Counted from the stretch's first letter, positions 15,355-23,722 are shown. The stretch: DNA of 38,139 nucleotides from Candidatus Lachnoclostridium stercorigallinarum (GCA_019116745.1 DXBC01000109.1:1-38139), one strand, 5' to 3'. The notes: generated by a model from the letters alone, not told the origin. Program-made: numbers and translations.

Positions 15355-16782
15355 TTAATCCCGGGGCATGAGCCCGCCTCTCATCTCAATCATGGGGCCG
15401 CCCCGCTTTTCCAGATAGGCTCTGGTGATAATCACCGAACCGATATCCGGATCCTTCGGGATCTCGTACATAATATCCAGCATAAATTCTTCCATAATCG
15501 CTCTCAGGGCTCTGGCCCCCGTATCTTTCTTCATGGCCTCCTCGGCGATCCACTCCAGGGCGTCGTCCTCAAAGACCAGTTTCACCTCATCCAGAGCCAG
15601 CAGCTTTTCATACTGGCGGATGATGGCATTCTTCGGCTCCCGGAGAATTCTCACCAGCAGGTCTTTTGTCAGCTTCTGCAGGGTGACGGTCACCGGGAGG
15701 CGTCCCAGAAACTCCGGAATCATACCGAAAGCCCTCAGATCGGCGCTGGTCACTTTTGAAAGAATGTCGGGATCACTGTCATATTTGTCTTTCAAATCGG
15801 CGTCAAAGCCGATGGAAGCCTTTTTCGTCAGCCGCTCTTTGATAATCTCTTCCAGGTCGGGAAATGCCCCGCCGCAGATAAACAGAATGTTGTCCGTATT
15901 TACCGTCTCCATGGGAGTCAGGGCGTTTTTCTGATTGGAGCCCACCGGCACCTCCACCTTTGCCCCTTCTAACAGTTTTAACAGCTCCTGCTGCACGGAC
16001 TCGCCGCTCACATCCCTGGTGTTCATGTTTTTCTTCTTGGCGATCTTGTCGATCTCATCGATAAACACAATGCCCCTTTCCGCCTTTGTCACGTCGTTTC
16101 CGGCGGCAGCCAGGAGCTTGGAGATCACGCTCTCAATGTCATCTCCGATATAACCCGCCTCCGTCAGGGAGGTGGCATCGGCAATAGCCAGAGGCACATT
16201 CAACAGGCGGGCCAGCGTCCGCACCAGGTAGGTCTTTCCGCTTCCCGTAGGACCGATCATGAGAATATTGGATTTCTCGATCCGCACGCCGTCGTCCTCT
16301 TCTCCCTTCGCGGCCATGTAAACCCGTTTGTAGTGGTTGTAAACCGCTACGGAAATCACTTTCTTCGCCCGGTCCTGCCCGATCACATATTCATCCAGCT
16401 TCTGTCTGATCACATGAGGAGCCGGAATGTCCTTCAGCTCAAAATCCACTTTCTTTTTATCTGACGGCTTTTTGATTTTCTGACGCTGAGGAATCCCGTT
16501 TTCCGGGATATTCATGTTCTTCAGATCGCTGAAGTTCATGTTCATATAAGGCATATTCTGGATCTTTGACCAGTCCAGACTGCCGTTGGTCACGGAATCA
16601 AAGGCCTTCTGCATACAGTCATGGCACAGATACATATTTCCCGGCATAGAGATCATGGGGCCGGCCTTGCTCTCCGGTCTGCGGCACACATAGCAGACCT
16701 TTTCATACTCCTCTTCTCCTCCGGTCTGAGATGGCGTGTTCTCCTCTTCCTTTTTCCATTCGTCTCTTTCTCTGTCGTCCAA
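15355..16782 (-). CDS. Divergent ClpX-like AAA+ unfoldase
   Basis: 475 residues from a TTG start with GGAGGA upstream. An N-terminal four-cysteine zinc finger (Cys30, 33, 53, 56) is followed by a linker and an AAA+ module: Walker A GPTGSGKT (177-184), pore loop GYIG (210-213), Walker B VFIDEID and sensor 2 GARALR. The IGF tripeptide that docks ClpX on ClpP is kept (324-326). The RKH pore-entry loop of ordinary ClpX (RKHPHQE) is absent; that position reads NQKNALTP. It is also longer than ordinary ClpX (about 420), with an acidic N-terminal extension. No clpP or tig is adjacent, so this is probably a second ClpX with a different substrate range, not the housekeeping gene. Confidence 0.85.
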   Translation of the reverse strand: MDDRERDEWKKEEENTPSQTGGEEEYEKVCYVCRRPESKAGPMISMPGNMYLCHDCMQKAFDSVTNGSLDWSKIQNMPYMNMNFSDLKNMNIPENGIPQRQKIKKPSDKKKVDFELKDIPAPHVIRQKLDEYVIGQDRAKKVISVAVYNHYKRVYMAAKGEEDDGVRIEKSNILMIGPTGSGKTYLVRTLARLLNVPLAIADATSLTEAGYIGDDIESVISKLLAAAGNDVTKAERGIVFIDEIDKIAKKKNMNTRDVSGESVQQELLKLLEGAKVEVPVGSNQKNALTPMETVNTDNILFICGGAFPDLEEIIKERLTKKASIGFDADLKDKYDSDPDILSKVTSADLRAFGMIPEFLGRLPVTVTLQKLTKDLLVRILREPKNAIIRQYEKLLALDEVKLVFEDDALEWIAEEAMKKDTGARALRAIMEEFMLDIMYEIPKDPDIGSVIITRAYLEKRGGPMIEMRGGLMPRD

Positions 16783-16814
16783 ACTCTCATCCTCCGTCCT
16801 GTCTTATTCTGTCT

Positions 16815-17504
16815 TTATGAAGCCATCAGCTTTTCCTCTCCGGCGCGGGCCTCTGATACGGCGATCAGCCCGGCGGCAGCAGCCAGGGGAAGTACACAGA
16901 GCCATACGCTCCTCGTCCCCCACAGCAGGCCGGCGCCATATCCTGCCGCCACTCCCACGTGGAAATACAGAAAGGTCCCCCCGTAAAACAGAGCTTTCTC
17001 CAGGGCCTTGTCCCGCCCGGTTTCTCCTTTTTTGCTGATCAGGTACTCCGCAAAAGAGGTAACGGTCATTTTCAGATTGTTGGTGGAAAAAATGGTGGCG
17101 CTCACATAACCCTTCGCCCCCTTAAATACGCACCACTGAAATGCTGTTGCGAAAAAAATGGGATACAGGGCCACAAAGGGATTTACCGTATCCGGTATGG
17201 CCCCCACTGCCGCCACGGCTGCCAGGTCCACCAGAATCACTCCATATTCCAGGTTCCATCTGGTCTTCTTCTCCAGAATGACAAAAACCACCATAGCCGC
17301 CACATAAAACGCCAGAGCCAGCACCCGCAGAGAAATCTCCATGGGATCCCGCCCCAGCAGGTCGCACACCAGCTCGATCAGATTGGCCGTCTGAGCAGAT
17401 CCGAACACCCCCATCCGGTTGATAATGGCATACACTCCCAGAAATCCTCCGCACAGCGCCATCATATGATGGATCTGAACTCCGTACTTTCGCTCGTTTT
17501 CCAC
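16815..17504 (-). CDS. DUF1275/YoaK-family membrane protein
   Basis: 229 residues from a GTG at 17504, which lies 9 bases after AAGGAGG; the ATG three codons earlier directly touches the ribosome site and is less likely. About six membrane helices. The pattern GGFLGVYAIINRMGVFGSAQTANLI and later GYVSATIFSTNNLKMTVTSFAEYL fits the DUF1275 (YoaK) family, whose function is not known; members are small integral membrane proteins of possible transport role. It is immediately upstream of the ClpX-like gene on the same strand (32 bases apart) and may be co-transcribed with it. Confidence 0.8.
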   Translation of the reverse strand: MENERKYGVQIHHMMALCGGFLGVYAIINRMGVFGSAQTANLIELVCDLLGRDPMEISLRVLALAFYVAAMVVFVILEKKTRWNLEYGVILVDLAAVAAVGAIPDTVNPFVALYPIFFATAFQWCVFKGAKGYVSATIFSTNNLKMTVTSFAEYLISKKGETGRDKALEKALFYGGTFLYFHVGVAAGYGAGLLWGTRSVWLCVLPLAAAAGLIAVSEARAGEEKLMAS

Positions 17505-17653
17505 TGTTCTCATCCTCCTTGACTGCTCATTATTATATAACAGGGCGGGAAGGTTTTGCAATGGCGTTTTCACCGTCAACCTTTTGTGATTTCATCACAG
17601 AAACCGGCGGTCCATTTCTGGTATTCTGTGAAAAACAAAAAGGGAGAACTGTG

Positions 17654-17872
17654 ATGAATGAAGCAAAAACTGCGAGAAAAAAGAAACGGGCTTTTGTGGA
17701 CTCCGCCCTGTGCGTCGCCTGCGGCTGCTGCGCAAAGGTCTGTCCCCTAAGTGCCATTAAGATCTGGAAAGGCATCACCGCCAGAGTATCCGACCGGTGC
17801 GTGGGCTGCGGAAAGTGCGCCGCCGAATGCCCGGCGTCAGTCATCCATATCCGGGAGGTGGAACACATATGA
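17654..17872 (+). CDS. Small 2[4Fe-4S] ferredoxin
   Basis: 72 residues from the ATG at 17654 with GGGAG upstream. Two cluster motifs are complete: Cys20-x2-Cys23-x2-Cys26-x3-Cys30-Pro and Cys49-x2-Cys52-x2-Cys55-x3-Cys59-Pro, with an extra Cys25 inside the first. The N-terminus is strongly basic (KTARKKKR), which could guide it to the membrane or to an acidic partner. Its stop codon overlaps the start of the membrane iron-sulfur protein (ATGA), so the two are translationally coupled and likely form one electron-transfer unit. Confidence 0.88.
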   Translation: MNEAKTARKKKRAFVDSALCVACGCCAKVCPLSAIKIWKGITARVSDRCVGCGKCAAECPASVIHIREVEHI

Positions 17873-18447
17873 AGCCTGTAAAAAAGAACTGGTATGACTA
17901 TCTGTGGATCCTGTCCCTGACCTACCTGATCCTCGGTTTTTTTAACATTTTATTTGCCTGGCTGGGACTGCTGTGCTTTTTTATCCCCCTGATCATCTCC
18001 CTCCTGTCGGGCACAAAGGCCTACTGCAACCGCTACTGCGGCCGCGGCCAGCTCTTTGCCCTTCTGGGCGGCCGGTTCGGCCTCTCCCGCCGCCGGGATG
18101 TGCCGAACTGGATGAAGAGCAGAGCCTTCCGCTACGGGTTTCTGGCCTTTTTCCTGATCATGTTCCTCCAGATGCTCTGGAACACCTGGCTGGTGCTCTC
18201 CGGCGTCTCCGCCCTGAAGGAGGCCGTCACCCTTCTCTGGACCTTTCGCCTGCCCTGGGACTGGGCCTATCACGGCGCTTCGGTCCATCCGGGGATCGTC
18301 CAGTTTGCCTTCGGCTTTTACAGCGTGATGCTCACCTCCACCGTGCTGGGCATGATCACCATGATCCTCTTCAAGCCCCGCTCTTGGTGCGTGTACTGCC
18401 CCATGGGCACCATGACCCAGCTGATCTGCCAGGCAAAGGCGAAGTAG
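17869..18447 (+). CDS. NosR/NapH-like membrane iron-sulfur protein
   Basis: 192 residues from the ATG at 17869. Four membrane helices are visible (about residues 13-30, 31-48, 90-110, 140-165). Two cytoplasmic cysteine motifs follow the helices: CNRYCGRGQ after helix 2 and CVYCPMG plus a later Cys near the C-terminus. This is the core layout of the NapH/NosR/CcoG-type membrane electron carriers, but much shorter, without the usual C-terminal ferredoxin domain. That domain is supplied by the separate ferredoxin gene just upstream. The first motif lacks the normal Pro after the second Cys (CG instead of CP). Electron donor and acceptor are unknown. Confidence 0.8.
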   Translation: MKPVKKNWYDYLWILSLTYLILGFFNILFAWLGLLCFFIPLIISLLSGTKAYCNRYCGRGQLFALLGGRFGLSRRRDVPNWMKSRAFRYGFLAFFLIMFLQMLWNTWLVLSGVSALKEAVTLLWTFRLPWDWAYHGASVHPGIVQFAFGFYSVMLTSTVLGMITMILFKPRSWCVYCPMGTMTQLICQAKAK

Positions 18448-18448
18448 C

Positions 18449-18486
18449 CGGGCAGGAAAAGACTCTTTCCCCTGCCCGCACCTTTT
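18449..18486 (+). terminator. Terminator of the ferredoxin/membrane protein operon
   Basis: Stem CGGGCAGG/CCTGCCCG with a 14-base loop directly behind the stop codon, followed by CACCTTTT. Confidence 0.7.
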
Positions 18487-18489
18487 CCG

Positions 18490-18534
18490 CTCCAAAAGAC
18501 AAAGAGCGGCTTCCCCGCCGCAGGAAAACCGCTC
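18490..18534 (-). terminator. Terminator of the scfA-scfB-tgt-yajC transcript
   Basis: On the minus strand GAGCGG pairs with CCGCTC (18504-18534) and is followed by TTTGTCTTTT. It lies 15 bases after the yajC stop. Confidence 0.7.
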
Positions 18535-18549
18535 CTTCATTTTCTGATT

Positions 18550-18822
18550 TTATGCCTCCGGCTTCTCTATCTCAACGATAGCTGCCTTCTGCATGGGGAT
18601 ACGGCAGTTTTTATTGCTGCCGAATTCCACAATTACCGTATCCTCGGTCATATCAATAATCACTCCATAAAACCCGCTGCTGGTCAGTACGCTGTCGCCT
18701 ACAGCCACGCTGGCGAGAAGCTCGTCTCTTTTCTTTTTCTCCTTGTTCTGAGGTCTGATGATCATGAAGTACATTAAAGCGGCAAAGAAAATAATGTACC
18801 CGACTAACACAACACCATTCAT
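18550..18822 (-). CDS. yajC: Preprotein translocase subunit YajC
   Basis: 90 residues, the usual size. One N-terminal membrane helix (about residues 3-22) is followed by the family signature MIIRPQNKEKKKRDELLASVAVGDSVLTSSGFYGVI and a small beta domain. YajC associates with SecDF at the Sec translocon. AAGGAGG precedes the ATG. It follows tgt by 44 bases, the common bacterial order tgt-yajC. Confidence 0.95.
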   Translation of the reverse strand: MNGVVLVGYIIFFAALMYFMIIRPQNKEKKKRDELLASVAVGDSVLTSSGFYGVIIDMTEDTVIVEFGSNKNCRIPMQKAAIVEIEKPEA

Positions 18823-18866
18823 TAAAAAAATCCTCCTTGTTCGCGTCCTGCGCCTTGCCCGGACCG

Positions 18867-20015
18867 CTATGCGTTTTCTTTCTGTCCTCTCGTCATACCT
18901 TCCAGCTTTTCTCTCTTGTACTCGGCATAACGGTGGTTCTCGATTGCATCGCGAATCTCTTCCATCATTTTATTATAAAAATACAAATTATGCAATACAC
19001 ATAATCGCATCCCCAGCATTTCTTTTGCCTTCAGCAGATGGCGGATATAGGCCCTGCTGTAGGAACGGCACGCCGGGCACTGGCACCCTTCCTCTATGGG
19101 ACGGGGATCCAGCTCATATTTTGCGTTAAACAGATTCAGCTTCCCATGGTTGGTGTAAACGTGGCCGTGACGTCCGTTCCGGGACGGATATACACAGTCG
19201 AAAAAGTCCACGCCCCGGTCCACCGCCTCCAGAATATTGGCCGGCGTTCCCACTCCCATCAGGTATGTGGGCTTGTTCTCCGGCAGATGGGGAACCACCT
19301 CGTCCAGAATGTGATACATCTCCTCGTGAGTCTCCCCCACAGCCAGTCCGCCCACGGCGTAGCCGTCCAGATCCATCTCAGAAATCCGCTCCGCATGGGC
19401 GATGCGGATGTCGGGGAAAATGGCTCCCTGGTTGATGCCAAAGAGAAGCTGGTGAGGATTGACCGTGTCCTCCAGACTGTTTAACCGGGCCATCTCCTCC
19501 CTGCACCGGGCTAGCCACCGGGTGGTCCGATCCACGGAATTTTCCACATACGCCCGGTCCGCCAGGGCGGGAATGCACTCGTCAAAAGCCATGGCGATGG
19601 TAGATCCCAGGTTGGACTGGATCTGCATGCTCTCCTCCGGCCCCATAAAGATTTTCCGGCCGTCAATATGGGAGTTGAACCACACGCCCTCTTCCCTGAT
19701 TTTTCTCAGACCTGTCAGGGAGAATACCTGAAAGCCGCCGGAATCCGTGAGAATCGGCCGATCCCAGTTCATAAACTTATGAAGACCGCCAAACTGCTTA
19801 ATCAGCTTGTCTCCCGTCCTCACGTGGAGATGGTAGGTATTGGACAGCTCCACCTGGGTGCCGATAGCCCGCAGGTCGTCGGTGGAAACGGCTCCCTTGA
19901 TGGCTCCCACCGTCCCCACATTCATAAACACCGGGGTCTGGATCTTCCCGTGAACCGTGGTCATCTCCGCCCGCTTGGCCCTGCCGTCCTTTGCAATGAT
20001 CTTGTATTCTGCCAT
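18867..20015 (-). CDS. tgt: tRNA-guanine transglycosylase
   Basis: 382 residues from the ATG at 20015 (GGAGGAGA upstream). It exchanges guanine 34 of GUN-anticodon tRNAs for preQ1 in queuosine synthesis. Recognisable elements are ILTDSGGFQVFSL with the active Asp, GIPPA-region equivalent GVGTPANILEAV, the nucleophile region FDCVYPSRNGRHG, and the zinc site CQCPACRSYSRAYIRHL ending in the His of VLHNL. All are intact. It starts 26 bases after scfB, in the operon scfA-scfB-tgt-yajC. Confidence 0.96.
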   Translation of the reverse strand: MAEYKIIAKDGRAKRAEMTTVHGKIQTPVFMNVGTVGAIKGAVSTDDLRAIGTQVELSNTYHLHVRTGDKLIKQFGGLHKFMNWDRPILTDSGGFQVFSLTGLRKIREEGVWFNSHIDGRKIFMGPEESMQIQSNLGSTIAMAFDECIPALADRAYVENSVDRTTRWLARCREEMARLNSLEDTVNPHQLLFGINQGAIFPDIRIAHAERISEMDLDGYAVGGLAVGETHEEMYHILDEVVPHLPENKPTYLMGVGTPANILEAVDRGVDFFDCVYPSRNGRHGHVYTNHGKLNLFNAKYELDPRPIEEGCQCPACRSYSRAYIRHLLKAKEMLGMRLCVLHNLYFYNKMMEEIRDAIENHRYAEYKREKLEGMTRGQKENA

Positions 20016-20040
20016 TCTCTCCTCCTGTCTTTCCCGCCTT

Positions 20041-21450
20041 TTATACGGTTCCTTCCTCTCCATCTGCCAGAGCCGCCTTGATCATAATGGCGCACTCAAT
20101 TCTCTTCTTCTGCATCTCGCAGCCGATATCATAGGCGTCGGTGATGGAGCCATGGAATTTATAAGAATTGGCTGCGCAGCCGCCGCTGCAGTAGAAGCGG
20201 GCGAAGCAGTCCCGGCACTTGTCCTTTGCATACACATTGCACAGCTTAAACTCATCGCGAACCGCAGTGTTTGTGATTCCCTCGTCCACGTTGCCCAGCA
20301 GGAATCCTTCCTCGCCCACAAACTGGTGGCAGGGGTAAAGATCTCCCCAGGGAGTCACCGCCAGGTATTCCGTGCCGGAGCCGCAGCCGGAGAGACGCTT
20401 GGCCACGCACGGTCCCTGCTGCAGGTCAATCATAAAGTGGAAGAACGTAAAGCCTCTGCCTTCCTTCCACCGCTTAATATACTCCTTTGCCAGAATATCA
20501 TACTCTTCCATAATTCTCGGAAGATCCTCCTCCCGGATGGCAAAAGGTTCCTCCGGCAGGGAGACCACCGGCTCGATGGACATTTTCTTGAATCCCAGAT
20601 CCGCGAAGTGGAGCACGTCCTTAGAGAAATCCAGATTTTTTCTGGTAAAGGTGCCGCGGACATAGTAATCCTTGTCGCCCCTCTGCTCCACAAACTTCTG
20701 GAACTTCGGAACAATCAGGTCATAGCTGCCTTTTCCGCTGCGGAAAGGTCTCATGTAGTCGTTGATCTCCGGGCGTCCGTCCAGGCTCAGCACCACGTTG
20801 CTCATCTCTCTGTTGCAGAACTCTGCGATCTCATCGTTTAAGAGCACTCCGTTGGTGGTGAGAGTAAAACGGAATTTCTTATTGTGGGCCTCCTCCTGGG
20901 AACGGCCGTACTCCACCAGGCGCTTCACCACATCCCAGTTCATCAGCGGCTCTCCTCCAAAGAAGTCCACCTCCAGATTCCGGCGGTTTCCGGAATTGGC
21001 AATGAGGAAATCCAGAGCCTTTTTTCCCACCTCATAGCTCATGAGGGCGCGGCGGCCGTGATACTCTCCCTCCTCCGCGAAGCAATATCTGCAGGCCAGA
21101 TTGCAGTCGTGGGCAATGTGCAGGCAGAGAGCCTTTACCACCGTCTTTCTCTGCTTGAAATCCGCTACATACTGAGAATAGGTATCTCTGGTAAATAATT
21201 CTTCCCGGTCGATCAGTTCCTGAATATCCCCCAGAGCTTCCCGGATCTCCGTTTCCGGATAACGGTCCTTTAACGCCGCCACCGTCTTTTCCGCCGCCTC
21301 AGCCGGCAGCTTTTCCGGCTTATCCAGCTCCGGAAGCTCTTTGTCCAGGATCTCCACCATATCGTAAATCAGATCGTCTACCACGTGAACCGATCCGCTG
21401 TTCACATCCATAACGATGTTGTATCCGTTATTTTTATACTGATGAATCAC
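20041..21450 (-). CDS. scfB: Radical SAM SCIFF peptide maturase (SPASM)
   Basis: 469 residues from a GTG at 21450 (GGAG 7 bases upstream; the ATG nearby is in another frame). An N-terminal peptide-binding (RRE-like) region of about 90 residues is followed by the radical SAM motif CNLACRYC (Cys116, 120, 123). C-terminal SPASM cysteines include CGSGTEYLAV, PCHQF, CRDCFARFYCSGGC and a last Cys in DIGCEM. The known relative is the thioether-forming SCIFF maturase, which links Cys sulfur to the alpha-carbon of a threonine in the ScfA peptide. The peptide gene is 123 bases upstream, with a hairpin between. Confidence 0.94.
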   Translation of the reverse strand: MIHQYKNNGYNIVMDVNSGSVHVVDDLIYDMVEILDKELPELDKPEKLPAEAAEKTVAALKDRYPETEIREALGDIQELIDREELFTRDTYSQYVADFKQRKTVVKALCLHIAHDCNLACRYCFAEEGEYHGRRALMSYEVGKKALDFLIANSGNRRNLEVDFFGGEPLMNWDVVKRLVEYGRSQEEAHNKKFRFTLTTNGVLLNDEIAEFCNREMSNVVLSLDGRPEINDYMRPFRSGKGSYDLIVPKFQKFVEQRGDKDYYVRGTFTRKNLDFSKDVLHFADLGFKKMSIEPVVSLPEEPFAIREEDLPRIMEEYDILAKEYIKRWKEGRGFTFFHFMIDLQQGPCVAKRLSGCGSGTEYLAVTPWGDLYPCHQFVGEEGFLLGNVDEGITNTAVRDEFKLCNVYAKDKCRDCFARFYCSGGCAANSYKFHGSITDAYDIGCEMQKKRIECAIMIKAALADGEEGTV

Positions 21451-21494
21451 TCATACTCTCCTTCTCTTCATGAATAAAATGGACAAACTAAGCG

Positions 21495-21521
21495 CCCCTA
21501 CGGCTGGAAAAGCCGTAGGGG
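21495..21521 (-). other. Hairpin between scfA and scfB
   Basis: An 11-pair stem CCCCTACGGCT/AGCCGTAGGGG with a 5-base loop. On the minus strand it is not followed by a U-tract, so it probably attenuates or processes the transcript, leaving more mRNA for the short peptide than for the enzyme. Confidence 0.6.
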
Positions 21522-21573
21522 TCTCTCTCATTTGGCTGTGTTCTGCTTTCTAGCCCTCATGGGCGGCAAAAAA

Positions 21574-21720
21574 CTAGCGATTGCTGTTCTCGCAGCTCTG
21601 ATTTCCTACTGTGCAGGATGTCTTGCAGGCAGACTGACAGGAAGTCTGGCACTCGCCGCATCCGCCCTTCTTCATGGTGTCTTTTAACGTATTGGAATTT
21701 AAGGTCTTTACACGCGTCAT
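21574..21720 (-). CDS. scfA: SCIFF precursor peptide
   Basis: 48 residues, beginning MTRVKTLNSNTLKDTMKKGG. Six cysteines lie at positions 21, 24, 28, 32, 36 and 43 in the pattern C-x2-C-x3-C-x3-C-x3-C-x6-C, with Thr27 and Thr34 among them. This matches the SCIFF family (six cysteines in forty-five residues), one of the most conserved ribosomal peptide products of Clostridia. The in-frame ATG at 21720 is preceded by AGGAGG at 10 bases; two other ATGs nearby are out of frame. A good promoter lies upstream and the maturase scfB follows. Biological role of the mature peptide is not known. Confidence 0.95.
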   Translation of the reverse strand: MTRVKTLNSNTLKDTMKKGGCGECQTSCQSACKTSCTVGNQSCENSNR

Positions 21721-21762
21721 CGTTCATCATCCTCCTGAGATATTTTATTGAATTTCCTAGCG

Positions 21763-21791
21763 ATTATACCATATGTTTGGGGCCTTCGCAA
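21763..21791 (-). promoter_or_regulatory. Promoter of scfA-scfB-tgt-yajC
   Basis: Minus strand: -35 TTGCGA (21786-21791), 17-base spacer, extended -10 TGG-TATAAT (hexamer 21763-21768). Confidence 0.75.
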
Positions 21792-21891
21792 GGTTTTTCG
21801 CGCCCGTGCCCATTCTGTTCCCTCCCCCGCTCATATTCTGTCCTCCCGTAGAATATAATTCACCATAATCCAACGGAAAAGGGGATCTTTT

Positions 21892-22251
21892 ATGGGCAGA
21901 TCAAAAGTCAAAACAACCCTTCGCTCCCTCTTCGCATCCTACCTTCTGGCCGCCGTTCTCCTGGTGATTCTGGCCTTCCTTCTGTATAAATTTCATCTGA
22001 AGGAGAGCCATGTGGGACTGGCCGTAAGCGCCGTCTACGTCATCACCTGCTTTATGGGAGGCCTGCTCATGGGAAAAGGCATCCGGCAGCGCCGCTTCTT
22101 CTGGGGCTTTCTCCTGGGCGCTCTCTACTTTGCCATCCTGGCCGCAGCCTCCTGGTTTCTGGAAAAAGGCCTCCCCATGGACACAGGGCAGCTGGTGAGA
22201 ACTTTCATCATGTGTGCCGCCAGCGGAACCCTCGGAGGAATGCTGAGCTGA
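21892..22251 (+). CDS. TIGR04086/YrzE-type membrane protein
   Basis: 119 residues with four predicted membrane helices (about 12-30, 42-60, 70-88, 100-118). The pattern matches the small TIGR04086 membrane proteins that in Clostridia sit beside the SCIFF genes; function unknown. AAAGGGGA precedes the ATG, and a TATAAT at 21854-21859 may be its -10. It is divergent from scfA. Confidence 0.75.
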   Translation: MGRSKVKTTLRSLFASYLLAAVLLVILAFLLYKFHLKESHVGLAVSAVYVITCFMGGLLMGKGIRQRRFFWGFLLGALYFAILAAASWFLEKGLPMDTGQLVRTFIMCAASGTLGGMLS

Positions 22252-22302
22252 AAAGGGCAGACGAAGCGGGAATGCAGAGTATGAAAAAGCGTCCCGGACT
22301 GA

Positions 22303-22346
22303 AAAAGGCTCTTCAGCACCGTTACCGATGCCGAAGAGCCTTTTTT
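22303..22346. terminator. Bidirectional terminator
   Basis: AAAAAGGCTCTTC pairs with GAAGAGCCTTTTTT around a 17-base loop, between the converging TIGR04086 and cdd genes. Confidence 0.85.
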
Positions 22347-22353
22347 CATCCCT

Positions 22354-22767
22354 TTACTCCTGAGGTTCAAACTTCAAAAACGGATAAGGCATACACTCCC
22401 CTACCGTCGTCTCCAGAACCTTTCCATCTCCTCCCACAATGTAAATGGGAGTATCCAGACTCTCGCAGAATTCCCCCAGCACCTGGCGGCAGGCTCCGCA
22501 GGGAGCGGAATCTCCATTTCCCTTGCTCACCACGGCCAGAGCCGTAAAGGTCTTGCATCCATGGGCCACCATATTGAAAATGGCCGTTCTCTCTCCGCAG
22601 ACCGTCAGTCCATAAGACACATTTTCAATATTGCATCCCCTGTATACCGTCCCGTCAGCTCCCATCGCCGCTGCCCCCACAGGGAATTTGGAATAGGGAC
22701 TGTAAGAATTCTTCAGACCTTCCCAGGCCTCCTCAATCAGCTTATCTCTCAGTTCTTCTCTGCTCAT
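22354..22767 (-). CDS. cdd: Cytidine deaminase
   Basis: 137 residues from the ATG at 22767 (AAGGAGAGG upstream); the longer in-frame version has no family similarity. It deaminates cytidine and deoxycytidine in pyrimidine salvage. Motifs are SPYSKFPVGAA, GCNIENVSYGLTVCGERTAI (Cys and Glu of the zinc site) and PCGACRQVLGEF. It has its own promoter and stands alone between two terminators. Confidence 0.95.
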   Translation of the reverse strand: MSREELRDKLIEEAWEGLKNSYSPYSKFPVGAAAMGADGTVYRGCNIENVSYGLTVCGERTAIFNMVAHGCKTFTALAVVSKGNGDSAPCGACRQVLGEFCESLDTPIYIVGGDGKVLETTVGECMPYPFLKFEPQE

Positions 22768-22836
22768 GCCACACCTCTCCTTTTGCGAAATACCGGTGAT
22801 ATTCCGGCGCACCGCGCCGGCTTTCCGGCTGACTTC

Positions 22837-22866
22837 ATTATACGGCATCACCATACAGGGATGCAA
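22837..22866 (-). promoter_or_regulatory. Promoter of cdd
   Basis: Minus strand: -35 TTGCAT (22861-22866), 18-base spacer, -10 TATAAT (22837-22842). The leader then carries a CCGGCGC/GCGCCGG hairpin (22804-22820). Confidence 0.7.
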
Positions 22867-22940
22867 GCCGAAAATTGTGCAGAAACAGCTCCTGCAAAAA
22901 ATGCGCAGCAAAGTCATTTTTCCGATTCCGGATACGCCGA

Positions 22941-22968
22941 AAAGGCCAGGCGTCTCCGCCTGGCCTTT
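22941..22968 (-). terminator. Terminator of the rpmG-rplA operon
   Basis: AAAGGCCAGGCG/CGCCTGGCCTTT stem with a 4-base loop, 42 bases after rplA; UUUU follows on the minus strand. Confidence 0.85.
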
Positions 22969-23009
22969 CTTTTATTCACTGATGTGATATGAATATTTCC
23001 AATCTGAAA

Positions 23010-23705
23010 TTAGTTACCCAGCTTGGCAACATTTAACTTCACGCCCGGGCCCATGGTGGACGTAAGGGTTACGCTCTTTAAGAAAGCTCCCTTAACGGTG
23101 CTGGGTCTGGCCTTCATGATCGCATCAATAAGCGTCTGGAAGTTGTCCGCTAACTGCTCCTCTGTGAAAGAAGCCTTTCCTACTGGCACGTGGATAATAT
23201 TGGTCTTATCGAGTCTGTACTCAATCTTACCAGCCTTGATCTCGTTGATAGCCTTGGTAACGTCCATGGTAACGGTGCCTGCCTTGGGGTTGGGCATTAA
23301 GCCCTTCGGTCCAAGAACACGGCCAAGACGGCCAACCACGCCCATCATGTCCGGAGTAGCAACTACAACATCGAAGTCCAGCCATCCCTCGTTCTGGATT
23401 CTCGGGATCAGCTCCTCAGCTCCTACGTAATCAGCACCTGCTGCCAGAGCCTCGTCAGCCTTCGGTCCCTTGGCAAATACCAGGATACGAACGGTCTTGC
23501 CGGTTCCGTGAGGCAGAACAACGGCGCCGCGGATCTGCTGATCAGCGTGACGTCCGTCACAGCCGGTTCTTAAGTGAGCTTCGATAGTCTCGTCAAATTT
23601 TGCGCAGGCGTTCTTCTTTACAAGAGCGATCGCCTCCGGCACATCATAAAGATTAGCGCGGTCTACGGATTTCGCAGCCTCAATATATCTTTTTCCTCTT
23701 TTCAT
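23010..23705 (-). CDS. rplA: Ribosomal protein L1
   Basis: 231 residues, usual length. Typical L1 segments are [15 protein letters not shown] at the start, [29 protein letters not shown] and the final [16 protein letters not shown]1 forms the mobile L1 stalk of the 50S subunit and is the autoregulator of the L11-L1 mRNA in many bacteria. It is the last gene of the operon; rplJ and rplL do not follow. Confidence 0.97.
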   Translation of the reverse strand: MKRGKRYIEAAKSVDRANLYDVPEAIALVKKNACAKFDETIEAHLRTGCDGRHADQQIRGAVVLPHGTGKTVRILVFAKGPKADEALAAGADYVGAEELIPRIQNEGWLDFDVVVATPDMMGVVGRLGRVLGPKGLMPNPKAGTVTMDVTKAINEIKAGKIEYRLDKTNIIHVPVGKASFTEEQLADNFQTLIDAIMKARPSTVKGAFLKSVTLTSTMGPGVKLNVAKLGN

Positions 23706-23722
23706 TCTAAATAAACCTCCTA

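Noticed and set aside
15305-15361. Terminator between the Csp-like and ClpX-like genes
   Set aside because: Only weak GC-rich pairings without a T-run; not convincing enough to annotate.
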